NCBI GenBank assembly: GCA_948146395.1
Contig: OX411552.1
Span: 5,875,686 to 5,939,685 of the forward strand
Reading direction: 5' to 3'
Source of the DNA: Fragum whitleyi
Taxonomy: Eukaryota > Mollusca > Bivalvia > Cardiida > Cardiidae
DNA length: 64,000 nucleotides
The notes beneath the pieces are model-generated. The model saw only the letters and a list, made by a program, of their open reading frames with translations. It made no database searches and was not told the DNA's origin. Position 1 is the stretch's first letter; each line of letters begins with the position of its first letter. Positions 23,721 through 35,859 of the stretch are shown piece by piece. Both the position numbers and the translations under genes were made by a program.

Positions 23721-24461
23721 GCCTCATAGATGCACATAAGTCGCACACACACCGGTGTAAAGTTCACAATATTACAATATCTAATAAGACATTTTTTTTT
23801 TTCAATTTTCGCAGTTAATTAACAAATGCAGTTAGTACAATAATTTTTAAATACATGCAAGGCTTGTGAGCTAGAAAGTAATAATAGCCAGAGGGTGTGA
23901 GTAACAGATGGAGGTGTAAATACCAAAATATCAAAAGAAAAAACATGTAATAGAAGTTCAATTTATGCGTAATAAAAAACTATTTGGGCCAGATTGAAGA
24001 TGTTATCGTTCTATTTTTGTTCTTTATCTGTTTTACCCTCATTCAAATCTCGCTCTTTCCACCCATTCAATTTCATTCCAAATCATTTGACTTGTCGAAT
24101 TCTAACGGTATTTCTCTCACTCATAACACTAGCCTTGATAGATATCAGCAAGCATTATCACCATCAGTAAAATTAACATAACAAGCTATTTCTAGTTTCT
24201 GAATTATGATTTCCAGATGTGACTTTATTATACTTATAAAGAATCTTTCAATTGCTAATTCCGTTTTCTCGCTACGGCATCCTCATCTTTGCGTCACAGG
24301 GGAATCTTAATTGGCCCTATAACGGATGCAGTGTAAATGGTAATACAGTTAATAAGAACAAATCGAAAATATGATATAGAGGTGCAATTATTTTGTTAGG
24401 AAGGAAGGTGGGTAGGTCGAGTGGTATGCAGAAAGTAATTAACTACGTTAGTCAGATAATT

Positions 24462-24463
<2 letters not shown>
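23721..24463. other. no gene seen
   Basis: AT-rich; part (24040-24110) again resembles the CATTCAATTTCATTCC region of the long-armed family. Confidence 0.4.
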
Positions 24464-25397
<934 letters not shown>

Positions 25398-25475
25398 TTT
25401 CCATATGATTTCATAAATCGGAAGGGTTTTGTACAGAATAGAGAATTCCGAAAAAAAAAATTCAAGGTATCTACC

Positions 25476-25715
25476 ATGGGTCAACGTCCAGGGATCACGT
25501 TAAAGGACAGAAATGTAGCGCTTGGTCTCTTCGAAGCCGGTGTACGTGTTGCTGGCGTAGCACGCCGTTTTGATTCGACGTTCACCGCTTTATGTCGATT
25601 CCAAGAATAGCTGAAAGCTTACGACATGCAACAGGGACCAGAATTTCTGTTGATACTGCGAGAAATCTGCTACGTACCGCCAGACTTCGTTCTCGACTTT
25701 ACTCTGCGATAATCG
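25476..25715 (+). pseudogene. Tc1/mariner-like transposase, N-terminal fragment
   Basis: ATG at 25476 opens a frame reading MGQRPGITLKDRN, then LFEAGVRVAGVARRF, the first helix-turn-helix of Tc1/mariner-like transposases. It stops at TAG after about 44 codons. In another frame from about 25595 one reads PRIAESLRHATG and SVDTARNLLRTARL, the second helix-turn-helix, so some linker sequence is deleted. The DDE catalytic domain is absent. The fragment sits directly beside the GATA microsatellite. Not functional. Confidence 0.8.
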
Positions 25716-26131
25716 TACAATTGTCGCAGAATGTTAACATAGTGGTATTATGTTGTTAATTTACCGTAAGAATCGACAATTCATGATCATGTCTGAAAAT
25801 GTTTGCTTAACCCTTCCTAGTGACACAGAAAGGCGGAGATACCAAATCAATAATTTTTTTACACATTATATTACTTACTTTTTTAAAAACAAATTAGTCT
25901 CTCATTATGCAATATGGATTCCTGTGTTTTATGCTTCAAGAACTACATTGATGAAAATTCCACAACCTATAGTCAAAACCATAAAATTCTTGATAAATAG
26001 GAGGATTTTTTATTAACAACAACAATAACAACAGCAACAACATCAAAAACAAAACCGCTGCACTCGATATTTCTCTCTCTCTCTCTCTTCGTCAAATATG
26101 AAGTGAACGGCGATACTTAGCCAGATGAAAT
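25716..26131. other. no gene seen; small simple repeats
   Basis: CAA-rich run at 26016-26050 and (CT)n at 26071-26088. No recognised protein. Confidence 0.45.
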
Positions 26132-27553
26132 ATGTCTAAGCTACATATAACTGTTGTAGTCACACGGATACGACAACGAGCAGTGTACTAGAACCGAAGT
26201 TAGAGTTATCGATAATTTTGTATGAAAGCAATGGAATATAATATCCGTCTAAAGTTCGTTTCAATATCATCCTATAGTTCGTTTCAATACCTTCTACATA
26301 GGCACAGAGCTATACAGATTTGAAGAATTACATAACAAATACACATAAGAAAAAATGATGAGCCATTTTTTCATCTTACCTTTTTAACAATTTTGTATTC
26401 TAATACATGCATTTACTTCACCAGAAAACAACCAACCAAACAAACAACAATGATAATAAAATGAAATGATTATAAAGTCTTACACCGAAAACTTGGTGGA
26501 GATGATCATTAACTAGAATAAGTGCAATTTTACCAAGCGGTCTAATGTTCGATTGCTCCAAATTCGGTGCGACAGCCGGTGTACTCCCATGGGAAAGGGA
26601 ATCGACGGTGTAAGGTAAATTAACTATGCAATTATAAGCACATGTAAAATTATCTTGATAAAGATATTTAGATATCGATGAGAAATGTGTAGTTCGACGA
26701 ATTTAGTTTAACCCTTTGCTGTTTAATCCCTGCTTTTTACGTGCCTATGATTTTATGATTGAGAAAATATTGTGAAAAAAGAAGAAATTGCTTCTGACAA
26801 GCAATTTCTTCTTTTTTCACACTATTTCCTACCCTACTGAATGGTTATTTTCAAATTAAAACCACATTAAATTTTCGTCTGTAAAACCTTTGAATTTGGA
26901 TAGGTCCAAAATGTCGTAAAACAGGAAAGGGTTAAAAAAAACTCGTTAAATATGCATTACACGGATACGACAACTCTTGATATTTTTAGACTGGAAGAAA
27001 AGACATAATTTATACATGTATTATGTAAATTCCGAATATCGGCTCATAATTTTGAAATTGAAAAGGGGCGACATTACAAAATTGAAGTAGAAGAAAGAAT
27101 ATGTAGATTATGTCAATCTGAGGTAGAGGCTGAAATTCACTTTCTCCTTAAATGCCCCAATATTGAAGAAGAAAGGTCTTGTACACTCTCGAAAATATTT
27201 TCCAAATACAAAAACCTATCAAACCTTAATACATATGAACTTTTTATTTGGTTAATGAGCTCAGAAGACGTTTTTTATTAAGAAATATTAGTAATTTACT
27301 CATTAAACTCGTTGATAAAAGGAAAATAATTTTAGTATAGTTTTATATATACATGTATATTTTTATCCCTATCTTCAAACCATTGTGTGTAGCTATCTGT
27401 GAGCCAACGACAACGTGTACTTGTATGTGTTTTCCGTTGACATGTTCATTTGATGTTTTGTTAAAGTTTATTGGTTGTAAAATTTTCTGCTCAAATTGGG
27501 CGCTTTCAATGGCAAATAAAGAATTTGTATTGTATTGTATTGTATTGCATTAA
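26132..27553 (+). mobile_element. LINE 3' end with zinc-knuckle remnant, copy 2
   Basis: Matches 1460-2660 along its length at roughly 95% by eye, including the zinc-knuckle region (RICRLCQSEVEAEIHF) and the terminal TTGTA tail. It differs by the MITE at 26708-26935 and small indels. Not coding. Confidence 0.8.
26708..26935 (-). mobile_element. piggyBac-like MITE (family P), copy 2, with empty site in window
   Basis: TTAA at 26708-26711 and 26932-26935 with ends CCCTTTGCTGTTTAA and ACAGGAAAGGG, inverted relative to copy 1. The duplicate region at about 2037-2040 has a single TTAA at the same place (TTTAGTTTAAAAAAC), so the insertion came after the duplication and the target duplication is TTAA. 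Confidence 0.93.
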
Positions 27554-27945
27554 TATATAATGGGAGACTTTGGTGTGTTATCTCCCCTGGTTGCTCTATG
27601 GGTTAAATCAGAGGTGTTCCAAAATCGTTAGCGGTCCTTTTATAATTTTTCCTTGGATATTATCCATAGTTTCTTTGGAGAAGTTGCGTATTTTATTTTT
27701 GTAAATACAAAATACTTATTTATTCAATTTGTATTTATGATACAGTTTTCAATAGCAAAGAAGAAAATCAATATTCATTTTACGTCAAATGTATCTTATA
27801 AATTGCGCAATATTTGATTTAGAGCTTAACTTTTAATATTACAGTACATAGAAAATAAGGATAAAACCCAAGGTAATCACTGATTTGGACCCTTCCTCCT
27901 GTGGGAGTATTTCAAGGGAGATAACCAACCGATGCCTCCATTAAA
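27554..27945. mobile_element. about 390-bp insertion with imperfect TIRs
   Basis: Absent from the homologous junction at about 2660. The ends are TGGGAGACTTTGGTGTGTTA and, inverted, ATGGAGGCATCGGTTGGTTA, both followed by TCTCCC. TAA lies at both borders, which fits a 3-bp TWA duplication of the PIF/Harbinger type. No coding capacity. Confidence 0.65.
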
Positions 27946-28690
27946 TGGGTTTTCTAAGGCCAGTTTCCTGATTTACCCTTTTTTTGGTATTGTAAAAAGA
28001 GGACAATTTACCCACAAACGCGGAAGTTTATATCATATGATCATTACGTGCAGATGTGAAAGATCAACTTTACGATAATCTTATGAGGTCGTATAGTCTG
28101 CGATTTTCAACGATATTTTTGTGAAAGCCGTTTACGACCGTCTTAAATACAATCGTGCGATAATTATAAGATAAATCGTACTATATTTTTCTTGAAAGAG
28201 GCCCCAGATGTCCTATCTGTAATATGGAAAAGGAAAACGTACTACATATCCTCACAAGATGTCCACGTCTGTGTGAAATCAGAACATTTCGATTAATACG
28301 ATTAAAGACATCACAGATTTGTATCTTGGTCAGTCCTTCTGGAAAATGCACATAAAAAGCAGAGTAAACTCTTGCAAAATACCAGGTCTAAACCCATCAG
28401 TATATTTAAGTCTAAATTAATCTTTTACATCGTCTTTTAAACACAATATCTTATCTGATCAGCCGTTAAACGATAATGTCTTCTATTCTCCTTATTATTT
28501 TTTCCCTTTTATTCATCTCCAATTTCAATCGCGGCAAAACATTCAAGCCTTTTAACTTATGTTATACTGTCTTCTGATGTCATTATAACCTTTAAGTATC
28601 TTAATATTTAAAACAGTATATTTTTAGTGATATGCATGTAGGTTTTATCTTTTCTATTTGGTTTCAACCAGATTGGATACCAACAGGCGG
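27946..28690 (+). mobile_element. second LINE 3' end, copy 2
   Basis: Matches 2661-3410, including the CPICNMEKENVLHILTRCP knuckle near 28205-28265 and the downstream degraded 3' part. Confidence 0.65.
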
Positions 28691-29011
28691 AGGAAAATAC
28701 ATACCGGTACGAAAAGTCAAGCAAGAAAGAAAAAGACAGGTGTGATACCCTTTTTCTCGAGGCAGTTTGATTTATAATATTTTTTTAAAGCGAATATTTA
28801 TAGCTATGTATTACATTGCCACATGGTAACATTTTTAATTGTTTTTTCGTACTATTGTTTCATTCATTCTATTCAGAAAGAAGAATACTGATAAAAAAAA
28901 CCTTTATATATTGTTTACAGTTTTCATATTTTATATGAAACGAAACAACCGTGCAGAGGACAAATTTTTGACTGAAACTTTAAGTAATCTAAGTAGTTTT
29001 TGATGTAGAAT
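28691..29011. other. region upstream of the proposed MRPL41 first exon
   Basis: AT-rich, with no recognisable promoter element. The transcription start cannot be placed. Confidence 0.3.
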
Positions 29012-29294
29012 ATGAAGGTGTTATTCAGCAGAACTCATAATTTATTCTATTTTCATCCTAAACGTTCAATTAGCAGTTCAGCATGCTGTTATGCCAAATC
29101 CAGGAAAGGACGACTTAGAAATCGGACACTAGCCCAGGAAGGTCGGGGAACAGATAGAATAAAAGAACAGATATTCATGAACAAGGGCAACAAATTCATC
29201 CCATATGATAAAAATCTAGAGGTTACAGGGAAGTCCGTTGGGCCTAGTAGAGAAGGAGGCTCAAGACAAGCTGCAGAACTTGCGGCTAAACATG
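29012..29294 (+). CDS. MRPL41: probable MRPL41 (mL41) exon 1 with mitochondrial presequence
   Basis: ATG at 29012 opens 94 codons. The first 42 residues contain no acidic residue and many Arg and Lys (MKVLFSRTHNLFYF, then HPKRSISSSACCYAKSRKGR), as expected of a mitochondrial targeting sequence. At 29294 a donor ATG|GTAAAA leaves one coding base, which with the two leading bases of the exon at 39435 makes GTG (Val), so the phase fits. A stronger-looking GTAAGT at 29349 would leave the wrong phase. The mL41 N-terminus is poorly conserved, so homology does not settle it; the total of about 199 residues exceeds the 137 of human MRPL41. An unseen further exon in the 10-kb intron remains possible, as does this being the first exon of another gene. 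Confidence 0.5.
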
Positions 29295-29429
29295 GTAAAA
29301 ATTCGGTCCACACGAAATTTGGTTTATTCTGTTGTACCCTATTTCCGTAAGTGACCATATTTCTGTGAATAGCCAATTAGAGATACTTACTGTAATTTCA
29401 GTCATGTTTTAACTTTATTTTGATGAAAG

Positions 29430-29654
29430 ATCCAGAAAATAAATCCAGATAAATACCTAACAAGGCCTGCTAGACAAAGTAGAAACAAACATAACAAAAG
29501 CTTCTCCATTCAAAACGCAAATAAAGATGTTAGGAAATGGTCCTTCTTTAACAGAACCGTAAAAGACTGGAATTCCCTCCCTCCTGAGTTAGCCAAGGCT
29601 GAGACATTCGAGATATTTAAATCCCGATTGAGCACTCAGGACAAAGAATAATCA
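29430..29654 (+). pseudogene. LINE ORF2 C-terminal fragment
   Basis: A frame ends LTRPARQSRNKHNKSFSI, then SFFNRTVKDWNSLPPEL and EIFKSRLS before a stop at about 29650. The FF-x-RT-x-x-WNxLP signature marks the very C-terminus of Jockey/CR1-like ORF2 proteins. It has two stops upstream in frame and no RT. It lies in the first intron of the MRPL41 model. Confidence 0.75.
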
Positions 29655-29669
29655 AGAGAGCGGGAGGGT

Positions 29670-30218
29670 GGGCATATGGTGTCCTGTCAACTCGGCCTGT
29701 TAAAAACTCGGCCGGTGTAAAACTCGGCCTGTGTAAAACTCGGACCGTCAACTCGGCCTGTATAAAACTTATATAGTGTTTAGCCTAGTAAACTGATATA
29801 TAAGAGCACTTATCAAATAGTTAATCAACGTACTTAAAGGAGGTGCAAATTCGCAACTGATGACTAAAATCTACGATCTTCAAGTTTAATATGCATATAA
29901 CTTGTCACCTTCTTTTGTGGCTTTGAAAAAAATAATTTGAAAAATGAATTTGAATACAAGGTGAATTAAGTATTTAATTATGTCTATTTTATCTCATATT
30001 TACACAAATGCCATATAATTGTAAAATAAGATTATTATTATTATTAAAAACCTTTTTAATGAGTGATTATTAATCTAAAAAAAACACATAAGGTCCCCAA
30101 AATATTTACATTGCATCATCATACATGTAACTATAAAATATGTAGACAGGCCGAGTTGAAGGACCAAGTTAACGGGCCGAGTTATTCACAGGCCGAGTAG
30201 ACTGTGAACCGGGCATAT
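29670..30218. mobile_element. non-autonomous TIR element (family W) with 8-bp duplication
   Basis: The element is 29678-30210, flanked by GGGCATAT at 29670-29677 and 30211-30218, a perfect 8-bp duplication. The ends GGTGTCCTGTCAACTCGG and, inverted, GGTTCACAGTCTACTCGG form an imperfect TIR. About five ACTCGGCCTGT repeats follow the left end and about three inverted ones precede the right end. The 8-bp duplication suggests a hAT-type transposase acted in trans. A partial relative is at 32868-32946. Confidence 0.85.
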
Positions 30219-30420
30219 AGGGAGGGGGGAGAATATCAAATGTATCAAAATCTTTTAAAAAGAAATCTGCTTGTCATAAGCGCACCATAACTGGCATAAT
30301 CTTCGACAAGACGAAGGAGGCCAGATAATGGAAGAAGAAGAAGAGATCTAGAAAAATGAATATACGTGAAAACAATTATTTTTAGATTACCATAAATCAC
30401 ATGATATTGGTAAAACTGTA

Positions 30421-31085
30421 CAGGGTCCAAAGAATTCATAAAAATGCACTCATCCTGCAGGGCAAGTGACTTGAAAAAGTAACTCGTCCTGGTTTGACTG
30501 TCACTGGCCCTACAATAGGTCTGGGGATCGTTGAAGACCATGTTTTGTATCTTGAAGTGCAGACGAAACGAAAGTACATTTTTTTACGACATTAAAAAAC
30601 ATTAAATTCCGGGAATTAAATGTCGGTAAAATGATCGGGACAAGTAAAATATCTCATTTGTAAACGTACAATACCATGGATTTTTCGGGTAAAATTCAAT
30701 GATTGTGGCTATATGTGACAAAATAAGAAGTAGTGATGAACAAATCAGGGTAAAATTTAATTTCATTTTCAATATTTTCCTTGATCGCGAGATCGAATGT
30801 ATTTATGATGTTCAGGTACCGGGTTATATCATGCGAAAACCAGAAGTTTTATTTTTAGAAATGAAAGTACATGACTGTTTACAGTTCAATTCGTTGCAAA
30901 CTTCTACCACCGCGAACTTTTTCAAAGCGTTTTTTTTATCAATTTTCATCCTGACACTAGACATAATGATTTCATGCCATTCATTCTTCACTCGTCCGGG
31001 AGGACGACTGCCTTTGAATTTCCACTCGTCCTCCGGGACTTCTTACTCGTAAATACGAGCGGACGAGTGGATTCTTTGGACCCTG
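30421..31085. mobile_element. 665-bp TIR element, hAT-like ends
   Basis: TIRs CAGGGTCCAAAGAATTC and GATTCTTTGGACCCTG. Subterminal ACTCGTCC motifs occur near both ends. The CAGGG start suits hAT elements, but no matching 8-bp flanks are visible. Open frames inside show no transposase. Confidence 0.78.
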
Positions 31086-31217
31086 TGGCACTGCAACAAA
31101 ACTTTTAACGTCTCTTCTTTATCGAAGAGATTGCAAGCCAAGCTCCTACTGCATGCAGGTGACACTGTCATAATATGAGAAGTACTTTTGAACCCATCTT
31201 GCTGCTCTCAACATACT

Positions 31218-32467
31218 CAGTGCTCTCAATAAGCGGACGTCGACGTAATATACGTCCAGAATTTCAGAAATTACGTCCGGAAAATTAGACCCGGACGTAA
31301 AAAAACGTCCGAGATTCAAGGAAAACGTCCTGTAATTTGACCCCGGACGTTTTACGAATAAAGCTAATAAAGTATTGAAAGTAAGTCCACACGTGCCAAA
31401 AATCGATAATCAACGCGAGCTGTATTGCTGACCAAAACAAGTCATGTGTAACGCGCGTTGTAATAGAGTGTCGCTTTAACAACCAGTCTTTGATTACGCA
31501 ATCTTGTCGGGTAAGCGACGCGCCATTACCGCTTCTGTCATTACCTTTCTTTGTCGGATACAGATCGTGAGGGTCCTTTGATAGGCCATTTGAATCAAAC
31601 GAAATTCAAATCAGGAGAATATTCGTAGGATCAAACATAATTCATACAGTCCTGACCGATAAAATTTGAAATATCGCTTTCTAAAAATCTTAGAATAGAT
31701 CTACGGATGAATTATCCGAAGTGAAAAAAGACGCTACCGAAAAACATTTCCGAAAGGTCAATCGACTGTCCTCGTTTATAAATGGCACGTGGGAAAATCC
31801 CAATGACGTAATTTAAGTTGTCTGCAATTATATGTCTGAACGAGAGATTCAAAATGACGAAGTTTTCTTGTCTTCTGTTAGTTATCTAATTCTGCGTAAG
31901 TTTAAATAAGTTTACCAACAACTGCCAGTGCCCATAATTGCACACTATCTAGGATGTTCGCCACCCTTGGAGCGCCAGGGCAAGAAAAATAAAACTGCAT
32001 TAATTTCCATAATATCGTCGGATACCAAAACATCGTAACTGAAATTTGAGGAAGCCGAATTTCCTAGGCCCACCGTGCAAGATACATCTAAAGACCGATT
32101 CTAAATAGAAAGCTTACATTTTCTACTTGTTAGTTTCCACAATTATTTAGATCTAATGAAGTAATAAAAGGTGATAGATCTAGTTCAACCAAAGTTCGTA
32201 ACTACAGCTTCAAGTTAGAGCTAGAAGTCTTCATACTTGGAAGTCATTTATTCTTTAAGAACTAGCCAGAATGATAGCATTTTGGATAAAAAATCAAAAT
32301 TATTTTTAACAAGAAAACAAGCATTTACAAAGTGTGCAGGAAGAGAAAGGTGCGTGTGTGTAGGGGGGGGGGGGAGGTTTAAAAATTCCTTACTTCTTAA
32401 AAAAATTCCTGAAATTCCAACATGGAATTACAAAAATTCCTGATTTTTGCTCTTATTGAGAGCACTG
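31218..32467. mobile_element. 1250-bp TIR element with two kinds of subterminal array
   Basis: TIRs CAGTGCTCTCAATAAG (31218-31233) and CTTATTGAGAGCACTG (32452-32467). The similarity reaches outward to CAACAT on both sides. The left subterminal part is an array of ACGTCCGG / GGACGT motifs (31232-31350); the right one is an array of AAATTCCTG (32380-32447). A G-run sits at 32362-32374. No transposase seen; a short frame MTKFSCLLLVI with a GTAAGT behind it at about 31854-31899 is not convincing. Confidence 0.8.
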
Positions 32468-32867
32468 ATGTTGTATGTTGTATTTCAAATAAAATTTTGT
32501 TGAACCCCATAATTATCATGAATTTATGATCAATTTTGTAATATTCTAGTTTAATTTGGTAATAATTAAATAATTTGTTTTTTGTGTTCTTGACACAAAG
32601 GTCCTGAGTTTGATTCCTGGGAGCTGCTATCTATCTTGGTTCTTTCACTGGCCCACACATTGGCATGAGTACTGGTAAATTTTCCAGAATGGAAAGAGAT
32701 TGATTTAAGTTGTAAGAACTTATTTCCAAATCGATGTAAAATAAATAGGTTTATCCTGGTGTACCATACTTCCATGAATGGTAATTAGAACCTTCACAAT
32801 TTTAAAATCAGGAAGATACCTTGTCCAAACTTGTCATTTTTACATTGCATCGTCATACATATACCTA

Positions 32868-32946
32868 TATATTAGTATAAAGAGGCCATGTAGACGGGCC
32901 GAGTTGACGAGCCGAATTATTCACAGGCCGAGTTGACTGTGCATCC
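32868..32946. repeat. partial family W end
   Basis: ACGGGCCGAGTTGACGAGCC and CACAGGCCGAGTTGACTGTG match the right end of the element at 29678-30210. The left part is missing. No gene seen in 32468-33067. Confidence 0.7.
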
Positions 32947-33067
32947 TGGAGTTATGTATGGCCTCAAAATTTTAGTCATAAGTCACATCATCATTTCTCA
33001 TTCGGATATGAAAATAACAGATACAATGGGTCTTTTTTCTAAGATTTAAAGTTTCCTAACACTACAC

Positions 33068-33259
33068 ATGTACTTAGAAATGAGGAATTTTAGAGGATTT
33101 TACACTGTGCCCATACCAACTTATCTTGATAGACTAGTAAGGATCACCCGACATATGCACTCAGAATCTCTCAGACAGATCTACACAATATTACTTCCTT
33201 CTTTAAGATATTGTTTTACTTTGGAACTGCCTACCAGAAACAATCATACAATAACCTGA
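33068..33259 (+). pseudogene. possible LINE RT fragment
   Basis: The frame reads LVRITRHMHSESLRQIYT then ILLPSLRYC, which resembles the stretch just after the RT palm in CR1/L2-like elements (arginine-rich helix, IY-x4-L-P-x-L-x-Y). It is short and isolated, so this is tentative. The stretch 33260-33867 shows no gene. Confidence 0.35.
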
Positions 33260-33867
33260 CATTGCCGCAATCAAGAAGAGTCTTGATTCTTTTCAGATAG
33301 TGAGCCGTCCCTGAATGACCAAAATCTTTTTATCAGATCTTTTAATCTAGCACTCACAATACTTTTAAAATTTGGTACCCTTTTGATTTTCACAATAATT
33401 TGGTTATTGTCTCCCTTAGCTAATCCAGTACATGGTCTCTCATAATGGATTATCCAGTGTACCAAATTAATGAGAAATCTTGTAATATGTTGTCTTTCAC
33501 AATAATTTGGTAATTGATTCACTATGCTAATGCATTCAATGGTTCCTCAGAATGTAGAATCTGTCTTACCAAATGAATGAGAAATCTTGTAATCAGTTAA
33601 TTTTCACAATAATTTGATAATTTCTTTACCTTTTACCTGTCATCATTCTCAGACATAGTCTAGTACATTCATACTGTATGTTCAGAACTTATTCAGGGAT
33701 TGACAATTACACCAGTCCTTAGGCCTGAGACCTGTAGATTCTAGGGTGGACTGGTAGATGTTACAAAGCTACAGGTTCAGGCCTGTAGCTAATTGTGGCA
33801 TTTAATATTTGAATTCTGTCCAGTTTGAACAATAATTGTCCCTGAAATACTAAAATTTTCATAATTA

Positions 33868-33950
33868 CCAAATGGAAAACATTGTAGAAAAGAAGAAATT
33901 GCTTGTAAAGAGCAATTTCTTCTTTTTCAACAATGTTTTCCTCGCAATTT
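33868..33950. repeat. family P central hairpin only
   Basis: AAAGAAGAAATTGCTTGTAA and GAGCAATTTCTTCTTT form the same hairpin as in the piggyBac-like MITE, without TIRs or TTAA. Confidence 0.65.
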
Positions 33951-34001
33951 ATCTCTTAAATTCATGGAACCACAAGTTAACCATACATGCTTCAACCACT
34001 G

Positions 34002-35500
34002 CTGGTAGCTAGGGATGGGCACCGTTAGAATTTAACCGATTCCGATACCTACTCGATACTTTTTAAACGATACCGATTCCCAACGATTCCAATACCAATT
34101 ACTTCTCACGGCGTAGCACTCTTATGTGTGAACAGTGTGACCGTTAATTATAATAAGCAATAAGTACTCTGTCAAGTACCGATTTGAGCTCTTTCGTAGG
34201 AAACACCTGTCAATTCAAAGCTAAATCATTATTTGGCCTACTTGTGATACCATAACCCTCAGTAGCTATATTGGGCCTTATCTTCAAAACAGTAGCTTTG
34301 GCATGTCAAACATCGTGAATAAACTCGGACTTTAAAATACCGTAGGCGACGGAAACAACTTTCCACAATGATGAAACAATAAACGTATAGCGAGGCGCTT
34401 GTTGTGATTAAGTTTTTTTGTGTAACAGCGGCGACAGAATCATGATCTTTATTTCGTCTGAAATACGATTATATTTTTTTATCCAAAAAATACGGAAGTT
34501 GTGCAAATATAACGAAAGAAAGAAATTACCGGTATTTATTTTTTGTTCCAATAATCCGACAAAAAGTCCACGAGGCTATCTGGCGAATCTACAAAACTTT
34601 TTGTAATCGAGTAAAGCGTCCAGAACAGTTTATTTTTCGAGGAGGGAGAACGGGTCATCAAAGGCGCCGACAACAGGTGTTCGGCTATTTTGGGGTCTGC
34701 ATCTTGACTTGACACGCGGCGCACGCTTGTAAATTCTCGTGAGATATCAAACCCTTTCTTTCACGAGGAGATATTTATTTGCTTTATTTGACTCTGTTGT
34801 GGATTTAATATGGGGAAATGCGATTATTTTATATTTTCACGGCAGGTAGGACTTTATCTAAAAAAATTGAAGACAATGTAAAATAATCTTTTTCACCCTT
34901 TCCGATCGAGCGGGGTATGCGAGTATGAATTCTTGGTACCATGATTATAATTTACGATTAGAGCTTGAATTTCTCGTCAGTTTCCGTCTTCATTACTGAT
35001 CGATTGATTGCGAAAAAGTCGTAACAGGAGCTTAGATCTGCACTAGTTTCAATCATTTTGCGACAAAGCGGCGACATGCAATACTTTAAAATCTTTGAAA
35101 ACATAAAATAATGCAATTTTCTGATACTCAGGAAACATTTATTTTACAATTATTAATCAAATAATTTCATTCTTCATCCGAAATCAGCGTTTGGTAAAAT
35201 GAAAAAAAAAATCAATATCAATTATTATAATTGACATTACACGATTGTCTGGTATAAACTTCCTTCTATATTGCACAGAGCTCAAACACGAACAAATCAG
35301 TAAGATCGTCGGCATTGTTGCATTGGTATTTTGCGAGTAAATAACTTTGTAACAAATATTACAAAGAAATTTTCTTAAATTGCATAAGTCCCGGAAGTAG
35401 GAACCGGTTCTCTCAAAATGAACCGATACCAATTACCCGGGACGTCATGGTACCGGGAGTAACCGATACCAAAGTACCGGTGCCCATCCCTACTGGTAGC
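34002..35500. mobile_element. 1483-bp hAT-type element with perfect 8-bp duplication
   Basis: The element is 34010-35492, with 15-bp TIRs TAGGGATGGGCACCG / CGGTGCCCATCCCTA. The target duplication CTGGTAGC is at 34002-34009 and 35493-35500. Subterminal GATACCGATT / AACCGATACC motifs repeat near both ends. TIR and duplication length are diagnostic of the hAT superfamily. The short inner frames do not show a hAT transposase or BED finger, so the element is non-autonomous or has lost its gene. It lies in the first MRPL41 intron. Confidence 0.93.
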
Positions 35501-35560
35501 TGAGTTAAATTAAGGTCATGTGTATCCTGGATTCCTGTCAGTCCTGTAAAGTTTGTTTTC

Positions 35561-35859
35561 TTAACCCTTTCCTGTTTTACAAAATTTTGGACTTGTCCAA
35601 ATTCAAAGGTTTTGCAGACGAAAATTAAAAGTGGATTTAATTTGAAAAATAACCATTCAGTAGGATAGAAAATAGTGTGGAAAAAGAAGAAATTGCTTGT
35701 CAGAAGCAATTTCTTCTTTTGCCACAATGTTTTCTATCCTATGAATTTGAAAAATAACCATTCAGTAGGATAGAAAATAGTTCTTCTTTTTTCACAATGT
35801 TTTCTCAATCATAAAATCACAGGCACGTAAAAAGCAGGGATTAAACAGCAAAGGGTTAA
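35561..35859 (+). mobile_element. piggyBac-like MITE (family P), copy 3, internally duplicated
   Basis: TTAA at both ends, TIR CCCTTTCCTGTTTTAC / AACAGCAAAGGG. A segment GAAAAATAACCATTCAGTAG with the hairpin region is present twice, which makes it about 70 bp longer than other copies. Confidence 0.9.

Noticed and set aside
29349..29354. GTAAGT as the donor of MRPL41 exon 1
   Set aside because: A strong consensus, but it would leave two coding bases, while exon 39435 needs one; the site at 29295 fits instead.
29089..29376. Minus-strand 95-codon frame
   Set aside because: Overlaps the presequence-like exon on the plus strand and shows no family motif or splice support.
30699..31052. 117-codon plus-strand frame
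   Set aside because: Lies wholly within a TIR element, includes its subterminal repeats, and has no recognisable domain.
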